NCBI RefSeq assembly: GCF_002356335.1 | Contig: NZ_AP018165.1 | Coordinates: 4,402,001 to 4,466,000 of the forward strand | Direction of reading: 5' to 3' | From: [Mycobacterium] stephanolepidis | GTDB taxonomy: Bacteria > Actinomycetota > Actinomycetes > Mycobacteriales > Mycobacteriaceae | DNA length: 64,000 bases | Shown here: positions 6,595-17,086 of the stretch, one piece after another | How positions within the stretch are numbered: the stretch's first letter is position 1 | Layout: each line of letters starts with the position of its first letter | Notes under the pieces: model-generated | Seen by the model: only the letters and a program-made list of their open reading frames with translations | Told to the model about the DNA's origin: nothing | Databases searched by the model: none | Position numbers and translations under genes: made by a program

Positions 6595-9392
6595 TGCACG
6601 ACAGTCCCCTATTCGGACGCTTCGCCGGCATCATCAGCAGGCACGCTGTCGTGGTCATCGGGCTCCTGATGATGGTGGCCGGCGGCCTGATGGCGTCGGC
6701 GCCGAACCTCGAGGAGCTGGCCCTCACCCACGGCAGTCCCATGATGCCGACCACCACACAATCAGCGGCGGCGCTCAAACACATGGCCAAGGCCTTCGGG
6801 GAGTCCGAATCGAACAACACCGCCGCGGTGGTCGTCGTCAAGGATCAACCGTTCACCGAACAGGACCGTCAGTTCCGCGCCGAACTGATGAAGAAGCTGC
6901 GGGCCGATACCGCGCACGTGGAACCGGGCATGGACATGTGGTCCGATCCGCAGTTCGCCACCGCATCGGAGAGCCCCGACAAGAAGGTGGCCCTGGCGCA
7001 ACTGCAGCTGGCCGGGGAGATCGGCGGCCCCAAGGCCATGGAATCGGCCAAAGCCGTGCAGCACATCATCGACGACATCGAGAAGCCGCCGGGCACCACG
7101 ATCTATGCCACCGGAACAAGTCAGGCCGCCGCCGACCAGATCAACACGATGATGCGGGATGTCGTGATCATCGGAGGACTCTCGCTGGTGCTGGTGGGTG
7201 GTCTGCTGCTGTTGGTCTACCGCTCACTCGTGGTCGCGTTCCTGCCGCTGATCACCGTGGGTGTTGCCGTCGGTATCGCGACCCCGATCGCCAGCTTCCT
7301 CACCTTGGCGGGGCTGATCCCCACATCCATGATGACCAACGCGTTGATGGGTGCGCTGGCGCTGGGCGCCGGCACCGACTACTCCATCTTCTTCATCGGG
7401 CGATATCAGGAAGGTCGACGTGCCGGCCTCAGCGTCGACGATGCGTTCCGCGCCAGTTACCGGGGTGTGGCACCGGTGGTGATCGCGTCCGGGCTGACCG
7501 TCGCAGGTGCGTTGTCCTGCATGTCATTCGCGCAACTGGACATGATGAAATCGATGGGCATACCGGGGGCCATCACCATGATCTTCACCGTGCTGTCCGC
7601 GGTGACCGTGACACCCGGCGCACTGCTCATCGGGGCACGCCGATTCGGCTGGTTCGAGCCCCGATCGACCATCCGATCGACTCGACTGTGGCGACGGGTC
7701 GGTATCCGCGTGGCGCGTTGGCCCAGACCGATATTCGTCACGACCTTCGCCGCCTTGATCCTGCTCATGATGGTGATCCCCACCGCCTCCTTCAACTACG
7801 ACGAACTGCAGTTCATCCCCAAGGACATGCCCAGTGCGGCCGGTATGCACGCGATTCAGGAACACTTTCCCGCAGGGCAGATGAACCCCGACATGATTTT
7901 GATCAGGGCCCCCGAAGACCTGCGTACGTCGGCCAACATCGGGCTCCTGGAGAAGGCCGCACAACAGATCACCAAGCTGGACAGCGTGGCATCGGTGCAG
8001 TGGATCACCCGGCCCACCGGCATGCCGATGGATCAAACCTCACTCATGTACAGCGTGGGGATGGCCGGAACGATGATGTCGCAGAACAAGATTGTCATGG
8101 AACAACGGCAGCAGCGGATGCACGCGATGACCGACGACATGAACTCGATGATGTCCACGCTCCAGGGCCTGCAAGGCACTTTGCGGACCGCGCAGCAGGG
8201 CGCCAAGCAATTCAGTGCCGCCGCCCAACCCATCCAGTCCAGCCTGAATCAGCTTAAGTCGCAGCTAAATTCGGCAATGGGCCCCGTCCGCGAGGCGGTA
8301 CGTGCGCAACCCAACTGCGCCGCCGACCCGATGTGCGTGGGTGCGCAATCAACCTTGTCGAACTTCGAGAACATGTCCAGTGTCACCGACCAGATGCGCA
8401 GCCTCGTCAGCACATCGGGGTCCATGACCGGAGGGTTGACCCAGGCCGCGCGGACGATGCCACGCATGCTCGAGTCCATGTCCTCGATGCAGGATCTGAT
8501 GACCGAGACCAATGAGCAGATGACACAGATGATGTCGCAGATCGACACCATGACCTCACTCATGCAAGACCTTGGCCGAAGCAGCGCCGGCACCGGGGAC
8601 TACTTCTACTTCCCCGCGCAGATGCTCTCGGACCCGCGATTCAAGCCGTACCTGAAGATGATGTTCTCCGAAGACGGCACCACCACCCGCATGATCGTCA
8701 TCGGCAGCGGCAGCAGCTATGGCGATGAAGGCATCCAGCGCGTCCGGGATCTGGCGCATGAGATGAAGTACGCCCTCAAGGGCACTCGCCTGGAGGGCAG
8801 CGTGATCGAGATCGCCGGTCCGGCAGCGCTGATCGGCGATATGCGCGTGATGCTCGACCGCGACGAGAAACTGATCATGATCGGCTGCCTGACGGTGATC
8901 TTCACGGTGGTACTGCTGCTGCTGCGCGGTTTGGTGGCCTCGCTGATCGTCATCGGCTCGGTATTGGTGTCCTTTGCCTCGACCCTCGGGCTGGCCCTGG
9001 TGATCTGGCAGCACGTGCTCGGTATTCAGCTGCACTGGTCGGTGCCGGTGGCGGTCTTCGCGATTCTGATATCGGTGGGGGCCGACTACAACCTGCTGGT
9101 CGCGTCGCGCTTCAAGGAAGAGATGAGCGCCGGTATCCGCACGGGCGTCATCCGTGCCATCGCCGGCACGGGCGGGGTGGTGACCACGGCGGGTCTGGTG
9201 TTCGCGATGACGCAATTCGCCATGATGGGGTCGAGTCTGATCAACATCGCGCAGATGGGTTCGACGATCGGGTTGGGCTTGATCATCGACACATTCGTGG
9301 TGCGCACCTTCACGGTGCCGACACTGGCGGTGATTCTCGACAAGAAGTTCTGGTGGCCGCTGCCGATGAACCAGCTCTGGCGGCGTTCCTAG
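6594..9392 (+). CDS. MmpL family RND transporter
   Basis: A 932-aa RND-superfamily exporter of the MmpL4/MmpL5 size class. It has an N-terminal transmembrane helix, a periplasmic domain, a block of helices around residues 180-370, a second large periplasmic loop rich in Met/Gln coiled-coil sequence (residues about 480-680), and a second helix block near the C-terminus. The conserved proton-relay Asp-Tyr pairs are present in GTDYSIFFIGRYQEG and GADYNLLVASRFKEEM. Likely cargo is an envelope lipid, siderophore or drug. The start is the ATG overlapping the mmpS stop; the frame is open upstream to 6195 but that part is mmpS shadow. The 3' end overlaps the convergent gene by 4 bp. Confidence 0.95.
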   Translation: MHDSPLFGRFAGIISRHAVVVIGLLMMVAGGLMASAPNLEELALTHGSPMMPTTTQSAAALKHMAKAFGESESNNTAAVVVVKDQPFTEQDRQFRAELMKKLRADTAHVEPGMDMWSDPQFATASESPDKKVALAQLQLAGEIGGPKAMESAKAVQHIIDDIEKPPGTTIYATGTSQAAADQINTMMRDVVIIGGLSLVLVGGLLLLVYRSLVVAFLPLITVGVAVGIATPIASFLTLAGLIPTSMMTNALMGALALGAGTDYSIFFIGRYQEGRRAGLSVDDAFRASYRGVAPVVIASGLTVAGALSCMSFAQLDMMKSMGIPGAITMIFTVLSAVTVTPGALLIGARRFGWFEPRSTIRSTRLWRRVGIRVARWPRPIFVTTFAALILLMMVIPTASFNYDELQFIPKDMPSAAGMHAIQEHFPAGQMNPDMILIRAPEDLRTSANIGLLEKAAQQITKLDSVASVQWITRPTGMPMDQTSLMYSVGMAGTMMSQNKIVMEQRQQRMHAMTDDMNSMMSTLQGLQGTLRTAQQGAKQFSAAAQPIQSSLNQLKSQLNSAMGPVREAVRAQPNCAADPMCVGAQSTLSNFENMSSVTDQMRSLVSTSGSMTGGLTQAARTMPRMLESMSSMQDLMTETNEQMTQMMSQIDTMTSLMQDLGRSSAGTGDYFYFPAQMLSDPRFKPYLKMMFSEDGTTTRMIVIGSGSSYGDEGIQRVRDLAHEMKYALKGTRLEGSVIEIAGPAALIGDMRVMLDRDEKLIMIGCLTVIFTVVLLLLRGLVASLIVIGSVLVSFASTLGLALVIWQHVLGIQLHWSVPVAVFAILISVGADYNLLVASRFKEEMSAGIRTGVIRAIAGTGGVVTTAGLVFAMTQFAMMGSSLINIAQMGSTIGLGLIIDTFVVRTFTVPTLAVILDKKFWWPLPMNQLWRRS

Positions 9393-10123
9393 TGGCCGAG
9401 CGGCTGGCCGCCCTGACCCACGGGAGCGGGCTGCCGGTCTACGGTGGGGGCCGAACTGCTGCCGACGGGCCGGCTGGGGCGCTCGGCGGCCTGGATGGGT
9501 GAGGGTGCCGATTCCCCGGAGGGGGGCAGCACTCGCAGCAGGTCGTTGAACTGACGGACGGCCTTGAGGCCCTCGTCCCACTGCTCACGGTTGCTGTTGA
9601 TGGGTAGCGCGGCCAGCGTCCAGTGTTGTTCATTCCACAACACCTCCGCCGTCTCGGTCGCGGTGTGAGCGAAGGTGACCATGCGCCGGTCACAGGCCCG
9701 ACGGGCGGCGTCCAGGTTGGTGGAGTACACCATCCGCGGGCCGATGGCGCCGAGCAGCCAGATGTCTGCTTCGCGCGGTTCCTGCATGACCTTGAGTCGC
9801 AGGTCCACCATGACGTTGGTGCCCACCTTGCGGTGCAGCGCGATGATGGTCGCGACGTCCTCCAGGTCGAAGACGTAGACGGCCTCGCCGCGGATCTGTC
9901 CGAGGACCACATTGGCGGCCGCGGCCGATCCCGCACTCGACATCACGCCGCGGTTCCAGCGCTTGACGATCTCTTTGTCCTGCGACATGTAGTCGAAGCC
10001 ATGGGATCGCGCCCAGGCCTTTCGGCGATGTCCGCGACTGCGGCGGCGGCCGATATCGACATACAGCAGCACGCCCGCACAGACGAAGCACAATGCGGAC
10101 AGCGTGAACCAAAGTAGAGCCAT
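9389..10123 (-). CDS. Conserved mycobacterial membrane-anchored protein (Rv0383c-like)
   Basis: A 244-aa protein with one N-terminal membrane segment (LLWFTLSALCFVCAGVLLYVDI), then a basic RRRSRGHRRKAW stretch and a soluble mixed alpha/beta domain. The C-terminal 35 residues are Pro/Ser/Gly-rich and disordered. The gene lies between mmpL and clpB. Mtb has the equivalent gene at the same place between pyrE and clpB (Rv0383c), so it is syntenic apart from the mmpS-mmpL insertion. No catalytic motif is visible. Function unknown. Confidence 0.7.
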   Translation of the reverse strand: MALLWFTLSALCFVCAGVLLYVDIGRRRSRGHRRKAWARSHGFDYMSQDKEIVKRWNRGVMSSAGSAAAANVVLGQIRGEAVYVFDLEDVATIIALHRKVGTNVMVDLRLKVMQEPREADIWLLGAIGPRMVYSTNLDAARRACDRRMVTFAHTATETAEVLWNEQHWTLAALPINSNREQWDEGLKAVRQFNDLLRVLPPSGESAPSPIQAAERPSRPVGSSSAPTVDRQPAPVGQGGQPLGH

Positions 10124-10216
10124 CCGCGACAGCCTAACCGGTGCCGGCCAAACCGCTGCGCACAGCGCTCGGATCGTGACCCAGAGTTACCGCTCCGTGA
10201 TGGGCCCAGACAGCGG

Positions 10217-10273
10217 CGAGTGTCGACTTATCGCGGGAAAGTCCGAGTGGACACCGCGATAAGCCGACACTCG
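10217..10273. terminator. Long stem-loop downstream of clpB
   Basis: Arms 10217-10236 and 10254-10273 are complementary over 20 bp with one mismatch (CGAGTGTCG-A/G-CTTATCGCGG), and enclose a 17-nt loop. The structure begins 9 nt after the clpB TAA. It lacks a T-run, so it is either a mycobacterial-type terminator or a dispersed repetitive palindrome. Confidence 0.55.
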
Positions 10274-10281
10274 ACAGCTAC

Positions 10282-12828
<2,547 letters not shown>

Positions 12829-12869
12829 AACACCTCCATGGGTTGAGAGAAATGCTTGTCAGTAATTCC

Positions 12870-12895
12870 AACGCAGACAACCTTGAGTCTGTTCC
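12870..12895 (-). promoter_or_regulatory. SigH-type promoter of clpB
   Basis: On the minus strand GGAACA (12895-12890) is followed by a 17-nt spacer and GTT (12872-12870), matching the mycobacterial SigH/SigE consensus GGAAYA-N16-18-cGTT. It lies about 45 nt before the clpB GTG. The -35 element overlaps the HAIR box. clpB is known to be SigH-dependent in Mtb. Confidence 0.65.
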
Positions 12896-12902
12896 GCTCA
12901 AC
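12882..12902. promoter_or_regulatory. HAIR box (HspR operator) upstream of clpB
   Basis: CTTGAGT-N7-GCTCAAC matches the HspR-associated inverted repeat CTTGAGT-N7-ACTCAAG in all of the left half and five of seven positions in the right. The repressor HspR is encoded at 18238-18630. Binding here would occlude the -35 element of the SigH-type promoter. Confidence 0.8.
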
Positions 12903-12969
12903 TTTGAGAATTTTCGCGGTGCCGTGTCTAGCTCATCACACCCAGGGGTGCTCCGAACCGAATAGGGGA

Positions 12970-13887
12970 TCACACGCGGTCGCCGCGCCCCCCAAGCAGC
13001 TCGCCGACGCGGGATAACACCGGAAGCGCTCCACCGCGCAGAACCGACCGCAGCTGGCGATTGAGCGGCGACTGAGGATCGAACCCGCTCAGCGTGAACC
13101 ACAGCTGGGTACCGCCGTCCCTGGGAATCAGTCGCCAGGTCATGCGCAAAGTGGTGATTCCGCCCAGGATCGGAATCTCGAAGGTGCTGTCGATGAGCTC
13201 AGGCTCGCGCACCTCCAGGAACTCCATCTCGACCCTTCCGGCGAATCCGACGAGCGGAATCGCATAGGTGGTGATGAACAGCCGGCTGCCGGCTTCCACC
13301 GACACCAAATCGTGGTCGTTCACCAGGTCGCCCACGAATTCCTTGGACGTGACGACCTGCCATACCGTGCGCAGCGGATAGCGATAGAACTCGCCCAGAC
13401 TGAAGGCCGTCGCATCATCGGGCGGAGGATCCGAGCCGGACTCGGGGAAGGCCAAGAGCTCTTCGATACGCGACATGACCAACGCCCACAGATCCTGTAC
13501 GAGAGAGCGAAGCCTCCCGTGGGCGGGGTTGGCGAGGTCAAATCCGGTGTGCACAAACAGTAATCGCGTTCCTCCGGGCTCGGGATGGAGTGTCCACGTG
13601 ACCCGCAGGTCCCAGGAGTTCTCCGGCGTGGTGAATCGATAGACCATGCGTTCACCGGGTACGACGTCGGTGAACTCACACATCCCGCAGCCACCGAAGT
13701 TCACCTCGGGCATCGGAAAGGTGTTGAATGAGAAGGACCTGCCCGCTTCCACCGCATCCCTGTCGACCTCGGTGGTCCAGTCGGAGATGGAAGCGGCCGA
13801 GGTGATGGCAAGCCAGACCTGCTCGGCTGGATATGGGAAGAACTGCCCCACCGTCACCGATGTCAGGTCGTCCCGCGAAGCGGTCAT
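12970..13887 (-). CDS. Tandem SRPBCC (AHSA1/polyketide-cyclase-like) two-domain protein
   Basis: A 305-aa protein made of two SRPBCC/START-like domains. Domain 1 begins VTVGQFFPYPAEQVWLAIT and domain 2 (from about residue 165) begins FSLGEFYRYPLRTVWQVVT. Each has the edge strand, P-x-x-x-VW helix start and a later WTLHPEPGGTRLLF or WRLIPRDGGTQLWF strand pair. The fold binds hydrophobic ligands; a true Aha1-type cochaperone role or an enzyme activity is not shown. ATG at 13887 is preferred; a TTG at 13905 extends it by six residues. It is followed upstream by two single-domain relatives. Confidence 0.7.
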   Translation of the reverse strand: MTASRDDLTSVTVGQFFPYPAEQVWLAITSAASISDWTTEVDRDAVEAGRSFSFNTFPMPEVNFGGCGMCEFTDVVPGERMVYRFTTPENSWDLRVTWTLHPEPGGTRLLFVHTGFDLANPAHGRLRSLVQDLWALVMSRIEELLAFPESGSDPPPDDATAFSLGEFYRYPLRTVWQVVTSKEFVGDLVNDHDLVSVEAGSRLFITTYAIPLVGFAGRVEMEFLEVREPELIDSTFEIPILGGITTLRMTWRLIPRDGGTQLWFTLSGFDPQSPLNRQLRSVLRGGALPVLSRVGELLGGRGDRV

Positions 13888-13926
13888 ACCCCTGAGATAC
13901 CGCAAATGCGTGATGTGTGCGGACGA

Positions 13927-14463
13927 TCAGGCGGATACATCGGTGACCAGACGATGCGGAGGCCGATTCTCGGCGCACGGTGCGGTGTCGATACATCGCC
14001 CGAGCCGACCCATCGTCCCGGGCCAACCAAGCTCGGAGATCTTCCGGTAGATACGCGACGCGGAATCGCTGAGATCGAACCCTTCATGCCGGAACGTGAC
14101 CATGGTGCCGCCCGGAACCTCGTGCAGTGTCCACGTCACCGTCGACACCCTCTGCTTGGACGATTTCATATCCCACCAGCGGATCGACAGCACCCTGTTC
14201 GGGGTAGCCGCGAGGACCTCGCAGGACAGCGCGCCCGAGAAGTCGGCCATGGGCAGGGGGAACGCTTTGAAACGAAACCGGGTTCCGACCTGGGGTCGAA
14301 ATCCGATCGGGTCCATCAGCCATTCCTCCATGGCGTCGGGGCACGCCATCACGCTCCACACCCGCGCGGGCGGATGCGGATAGAAATGGTCGAGAAGAAT
14401 GGTGGCGATGTCGTTCGCGTCGTCGAGCACGGCACTCTCCAGATTGATGGGGTTATCTTTCAT
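13927..14463 (-). CDS. SRPBCC family protein
   Basis: A 178-aa single SRPBCC domain. Key features are LLDHFYPHPPARVWSVMACPDAM (first strand and helix), a Gly/Phe-rich middle (FKAFPLPMADFSG), and TVTWTLHEVPGGTMVTFRHEGF near the end. It is a close relative of the neighbour at 14523 and of both domains of the 12970 gene, so this is a locally duplicated family. The ligand is unknown. A 15-bp near-palindrome lies 37 nt upstream. Confidence 0.7.
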   Translation of the reverse strand: MKDNPINLESAVLDDANDIATILLDHFYPHPPARVWSVMACPDAMEEWLMDPIGFRPQVGTRFRFKAFPLPMADFSGALSCEVLAATPNRVLSIRWWDMKSSKQRVSTVTWTLHEVPGGTMVTFRHEGFDLSDSASRIYRKISELGWPGTMGRLGRCIDTAPCAENRPPHRLVTDVSA

Positions 14464-14499
14464 ACCCCACCAATCTGGGTTACCGCCGTGTTCGCATCT

Positions 14500-14514
14500 G
14501 TTAGCCAGGCAAAC
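14500..14514. promoter_or_regulatory. 15-bp near-palindrome, copy 1 (upstream of SRPBCC gene)
   Basis: GTTAGCCAGGCAAAC; arms GTTAGC/GCAAAC differ from perfect symmetry at one position. A second copy with 13 of 15 identical bases is at 15017-15031, before the next SRPBCC gene. Possible operator; the binder is unknown. Confidence 0.35.
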
Positions 14515-14522
14515 TCACGTGA

Positions 14523-14930
14523 CTAGAGCTCGACGACGCCCCCGTCGACAGGGGCGGTCGCTGCACAATCGATCAGGCGCCCGAGCTTGGCCATCGCCGT
14601 CAGCCAGAACCGATCGGAAAGGGCAGCCATCCTGCGCACAGCAGGGTCATCACTACTGAATGCCGGTCGGCTCACGGTGACCACGGTGCCGCCGGGAACC
14701 TCGCACAACGCCCACGCGGTTCGCCAGACCACCGGGTCTGGAGATTTCGTATCCCACCAGGCAATCACCAGCATTTCGTTGCGCATAGCCACCAAGACCT
14801 CGCAGGCGATGTCCCCGGAATAGTTGGCAATCGGCATCGGAAGATCAGTGAGCCGGTACCGCGTACCTTCCACCACACGGAACCCAACCTGTTCGACGAA
14901 CCAATCCCCCATGGCATCGGGGTCGACCAA
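14523..14930 (-). CDS. SRPBCC family protein with damaged or non-standard 5' end
   Basis: The 135 residues from a TTG at 14930 cover most of an SRPBCC domain (DPDAMGDWFVEQVGF, then LPMPIANYSGDIACE and WALCEVPGGTVVTVS), closely similar to the gene at 13927. Similarity clearly continues upstream of the TTG: the same frame reads ADFFYAHAPGRVWNVL, equal to the first strand and helix of the paralogue. It reaches an in-frame TAA near 15006 with no ATG, GTG or TTG in between. Either translation starts at TTG 14930 without the first strand, or the start has decayed and this is a pseudogene. Confidence 0.55.
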   Translation of the reverse strand: MVDPDAMGDWFVEQVGFRVVEGTRYRLTDLPMPIANYSGDIACEVLVAMRNEMLVIAWWDTKSPDPVVWRTAWALCEVPGGTVVTVSRPAFSSDDPAVRRMAALSDRFWLTAMAKLGRLIDCAATAPVDGGVVEL

Positions 14931-15016
14931 GACGTTCCATACGCGCCCGGGAGCGTGCGCATAGAAGAAATCGGCGACGGCATCCGCGAACCTGGGCGAC
15001 CGCCGTAATTAGATCG

Positions 15017-15031
15017 GTTAGCTAAGCAAAC
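15017..15031. promoter_or_regulatory. 15-bp near-palindrome, copy 2 (overlaps TetR stop codon)
   Basis: GTTAGCTAAGCAAAC, 13 of 15 identical to the copy at 14500-14514. It overlaps the TAA of the TetR gene and lies just before the SRPBCC gene at 14523. The wider TTAG...CTAA context resembles a DtxR/IdeR iron box but is one base short of the 19-bp spacing. Confidence 0.35.
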
Positions 15032-15641
15032 CTAATTCGGATGCATCGGCGGTGAGATACCGATCGACGGTGGGAGCCAATATGGCGACCATCTGCTCCC
15101 TGGTCAACGCCACCAATGGATCGATCTTGAGTGCGTATCGCAGGAGCGCGGTCCCGACCATCGAGGTGGCCGCCAGCGCGAATCGCGTCCTCACCTCCGG
15201 ACCCCCACCCAGCTCCTCGCTGATCGCCGCCAACACGTAGTTCTGCATGAAATCCCGAAACGCGCGATGCGCATCGTCGTTGGTGGTGGCGGACTGCAGG
15301 ATCGCGAGCATCGTGTCGACCGTGCCCGCCTGTTCCCACATGGACAGGTACGCGTTGACGAAGCGCTGGCCGACCGTGCCCTCACCATCGCGAATGGCGA
15401 GCACCAACTCGTTGGGATCGATCACCAGCTGGATCGACTGACGAAACAGCTCATCCTTTGATCCGAAGAGGTACACGACCATCGACGGATCGATACCCGC
15501 ATCGCGGGCGACGCCCCTGATGGTCGTCTTCTCGTAACCGCGCTCGGCGAATGAGCGCTTCGCAACGTCGAGCACATGCTCCCGCGAGACCGCTTCCCCG
15601 CGACGCCGACCCCGCCGGGCGGTATTCGTGCTGGTTGCCAT
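15018..15641 (-). CDS. TetR family transcriptional regulator
   Basis: A 207-aa TetR-type repressor. The N-terminal helix-turn-helix is clear: VLDVAKRSFAERGYEKTTIR followed by VARDAGIDPSMVVYLFGSKD, with the usual tetramer-like FGSKDEL ending. Residues 70-200 form the helical ligand-binding domain (PF17920-like tetracyclin_R-type C-terminus). It diverges from the membrane protein at 15738, and the 96-nt shared region holds an inverted repeat, so it probably represses that gene and itself. The SRPBCC genes lie downstream on the same strand. Confidence 0.9.
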   Translation of the reverse strand: MATSTNTARRGRRRGEAVSREHVLDVAKRSFAERGYEKTTIRGVARDAGIDPSMVVYLFGSKDELFRQSIQLVIDPNELVLAIRDGEGTVGQRFVNAYLSMWEQAGTVDTMLAILQSATTNDDAHRAFRDFMQNYVLAAISEELGGGPEVRTRFALAATSMVGTALLRYALKIDPLVALTREQMVAILAPTVDRYLTADASELGLLS

Positions 15642-15665
15642 GCTCTACGGTACCAATTTTCTACA

Positions 15666-15718
15666 AGTGTTGAAAAAATGCCATGGGCGATCTACTCTCA
15701 TCCCATTAATTCAACACT
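15666..15718. promoter_or_regulatory. Inverted repeat in TetR/membrane-protein intergenic region
   Basis: Perfect 9-bp arms AGTGTTGAA (15666-15674) and TTCAACACT (15710-15718) are 35 nt apart, flanking the space between the two divergent starts. They could be two half-sites or paired operators for the adjacent TetR protein. Confidence 0.45.
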
Positions 15719-15737
15719 CAATGAAATAGAGGGTGGC

Positions 15738-16772
15738 ATGCCGGGTCAACACGAACTCCGACCGGGCGCTCATCACCACGTACCGGACTGGGCGCGGGCC
15801 ATATCTGTTGCCGCCCTGCTGACCTTCGCGCTCGGTGTCATCTTCATCGCCTTCGCCTGGCCCTCGGCACGCACGGCACCGCGGGATGTGCCGATCGGCG
15901 TCACCGGATCGGCAGCGCAGGTGGCCATGCTCACCGAGCGACTGGCGGGTGTGTCACCCGGCGCGTTCGCCGTCACCCATTACCCGAGTCAGACCAAACT
16001 CGAGGAGGCGACCAGAAACCGCTCCGTCTACGGCGGATTCGTCCTCATGCCCCCAGCACCGACAGTCGTGGTCGCGACGGGTGGCAGCCCCGCCGTCGCA
16101 CAGGCGCTTACCGGCATCGGTCAACGCATCGGTACGCAGAGCGGGATGGCGGTGTCCATCAAGGACCTCGCCCCACTGCCCTCTTCGGATCCGCGCGGCA
16201 TCGGCCTGGCCGCGGCAGCCCTGCCCATGACCTTGGGCGGGCTGCTTCCGGCGGTCGCTCTCACACTGTTGTTTCCCGGCAGAACCTGGCTCAAAGCGGC
16301 CACCGCCACCGGGTTCTCGTTCCTGGCGGCACTCACCATCTGCGCAATCCTGAGTTCTTGGCTGGGCGTCATCACCGAAAACTTCTGGGGAGTGACCGCC
16401 GGCCTCACGCTGGGGATGATGGCGATGTCGTTGAGCATCACCGGCCTTGGCGCCCTGCTGGGATATCCCGGAATCGGCTTGGGGGCGGCGGTCGCCGTGT
16501 TGATCGGGAACCCGCTCTCGGGGTTGACGAGTGCGCCCGAGTTCCTACCCAAAGGCCTTGGCCTGCTTGGGCAATTCCTGCCACCCGGGGCCAACGGCAC
16601 GCTGCTGCGGTCCATGGCCTACTTCGACGGGGCGGGCTCGGCTGGAGTGATCCTGATCCTGTGCTGCTGGGTGGGCCTCGGAATCGCGATGCTGGCGCTC
16701 GACGGAGCTCGGCAGCGCGCGATGGTGCGCGGCACGAACATGGCTGAGCTTCGGAAACCAGAGCTGGTCTGA
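15738..16772 (+). CDS. ABC-2/YhgE-like multi-spanning membrane protein
   Basis: A 344-aa membrane protein. One helix sits near the N-terminus (ISVAALLTFALGVIFIAFAW). It is followed by an extracytoplasmic domain of about 120 residues, then five helices from residue 165 on, including LPMTLGGLLPAVALTLLF and GVILILCCWVGLGIAMLAL. This layout is that of ABC-2 permease/YhgE-Pip proteins that export small molecules or lipids without an adjacent ATPase gene. ATG 15738 has AGAGGG upstream; the frame is open further back but only through TetR-gene shadow. Likely controlled by the divergent TetR protein. Confidence 0.7.
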   Translation: MPGQHELRPGAHHHVPDWARAISVAALLTFALGVIFIAFAWPSARTAPRDVPIGVTGSAAQVAMLTERLAGVSPGAFAVTHYPSQTKLEEATRNRSVYGGFVLMPPAPTVVVATGGSPAVAQALTGIGQRIGTQSGMAVSIKDLAPLPSSDPRGIGLAAAALPMTLGGLLPAVALTLLFPGRTWLKAATATGFSFLAALTICAILSSWLGVITENFWGVTAGLTLGMMAMSLSITGLGALLGYPGIGLGAAVAVLIGNPLSGLTSAPEFLPKGLGLLGQFLPPGANGTLLRSMAYFDGAGSAGVILILCCWVGLGIAMLALDGARQRAMVRGTNMAELRKPELV

Positions 16773-17086
16773 CAGCTGTCGAGCGCGAGCCCGACGCGGT
16801 TTTCGAGCCCAATACCCACGTCAGGCTCGCACTCGGCAGGCCCGGAAGGTCCTCCGTGATTCCCCCCACGCCGCAAGCGTGACACTCGGCAAAGGTACTC
16901 AATCTATAAACATGCGCCTGTAGTGCAGACAACTAGCCCGGGCAGTGCTTACAGCACACGGGCGCGCGGCCCGCAAATCCTCCGCTCCCCCATCTGACCT
17001 CACACAGTCCCAGACGGGCCACAAACTTCCCTCCTAGACTGGCTTCTCGGTGGGCAGGACCAGGAAAGGCGAGGCAACGGAAGCTC
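16773..17086. other. Intergenic region, no gene seen
   Basis: 314 nt between two same-strand genes. I see no conserved reading frame, tRNA or strong hairpin. A TAGACT hexamer at 17035-17040 is a possible -10 element for the flavohaemoglobin gene. Confidence 0.5.

Noticed and set aside
6584-8257. 557-residue Arg/His/Asp-rich frame inside mmpL
   Set aside because: Off-frame shadow of mmpL; the mmpL frame shows conserved RND motifs throughout.
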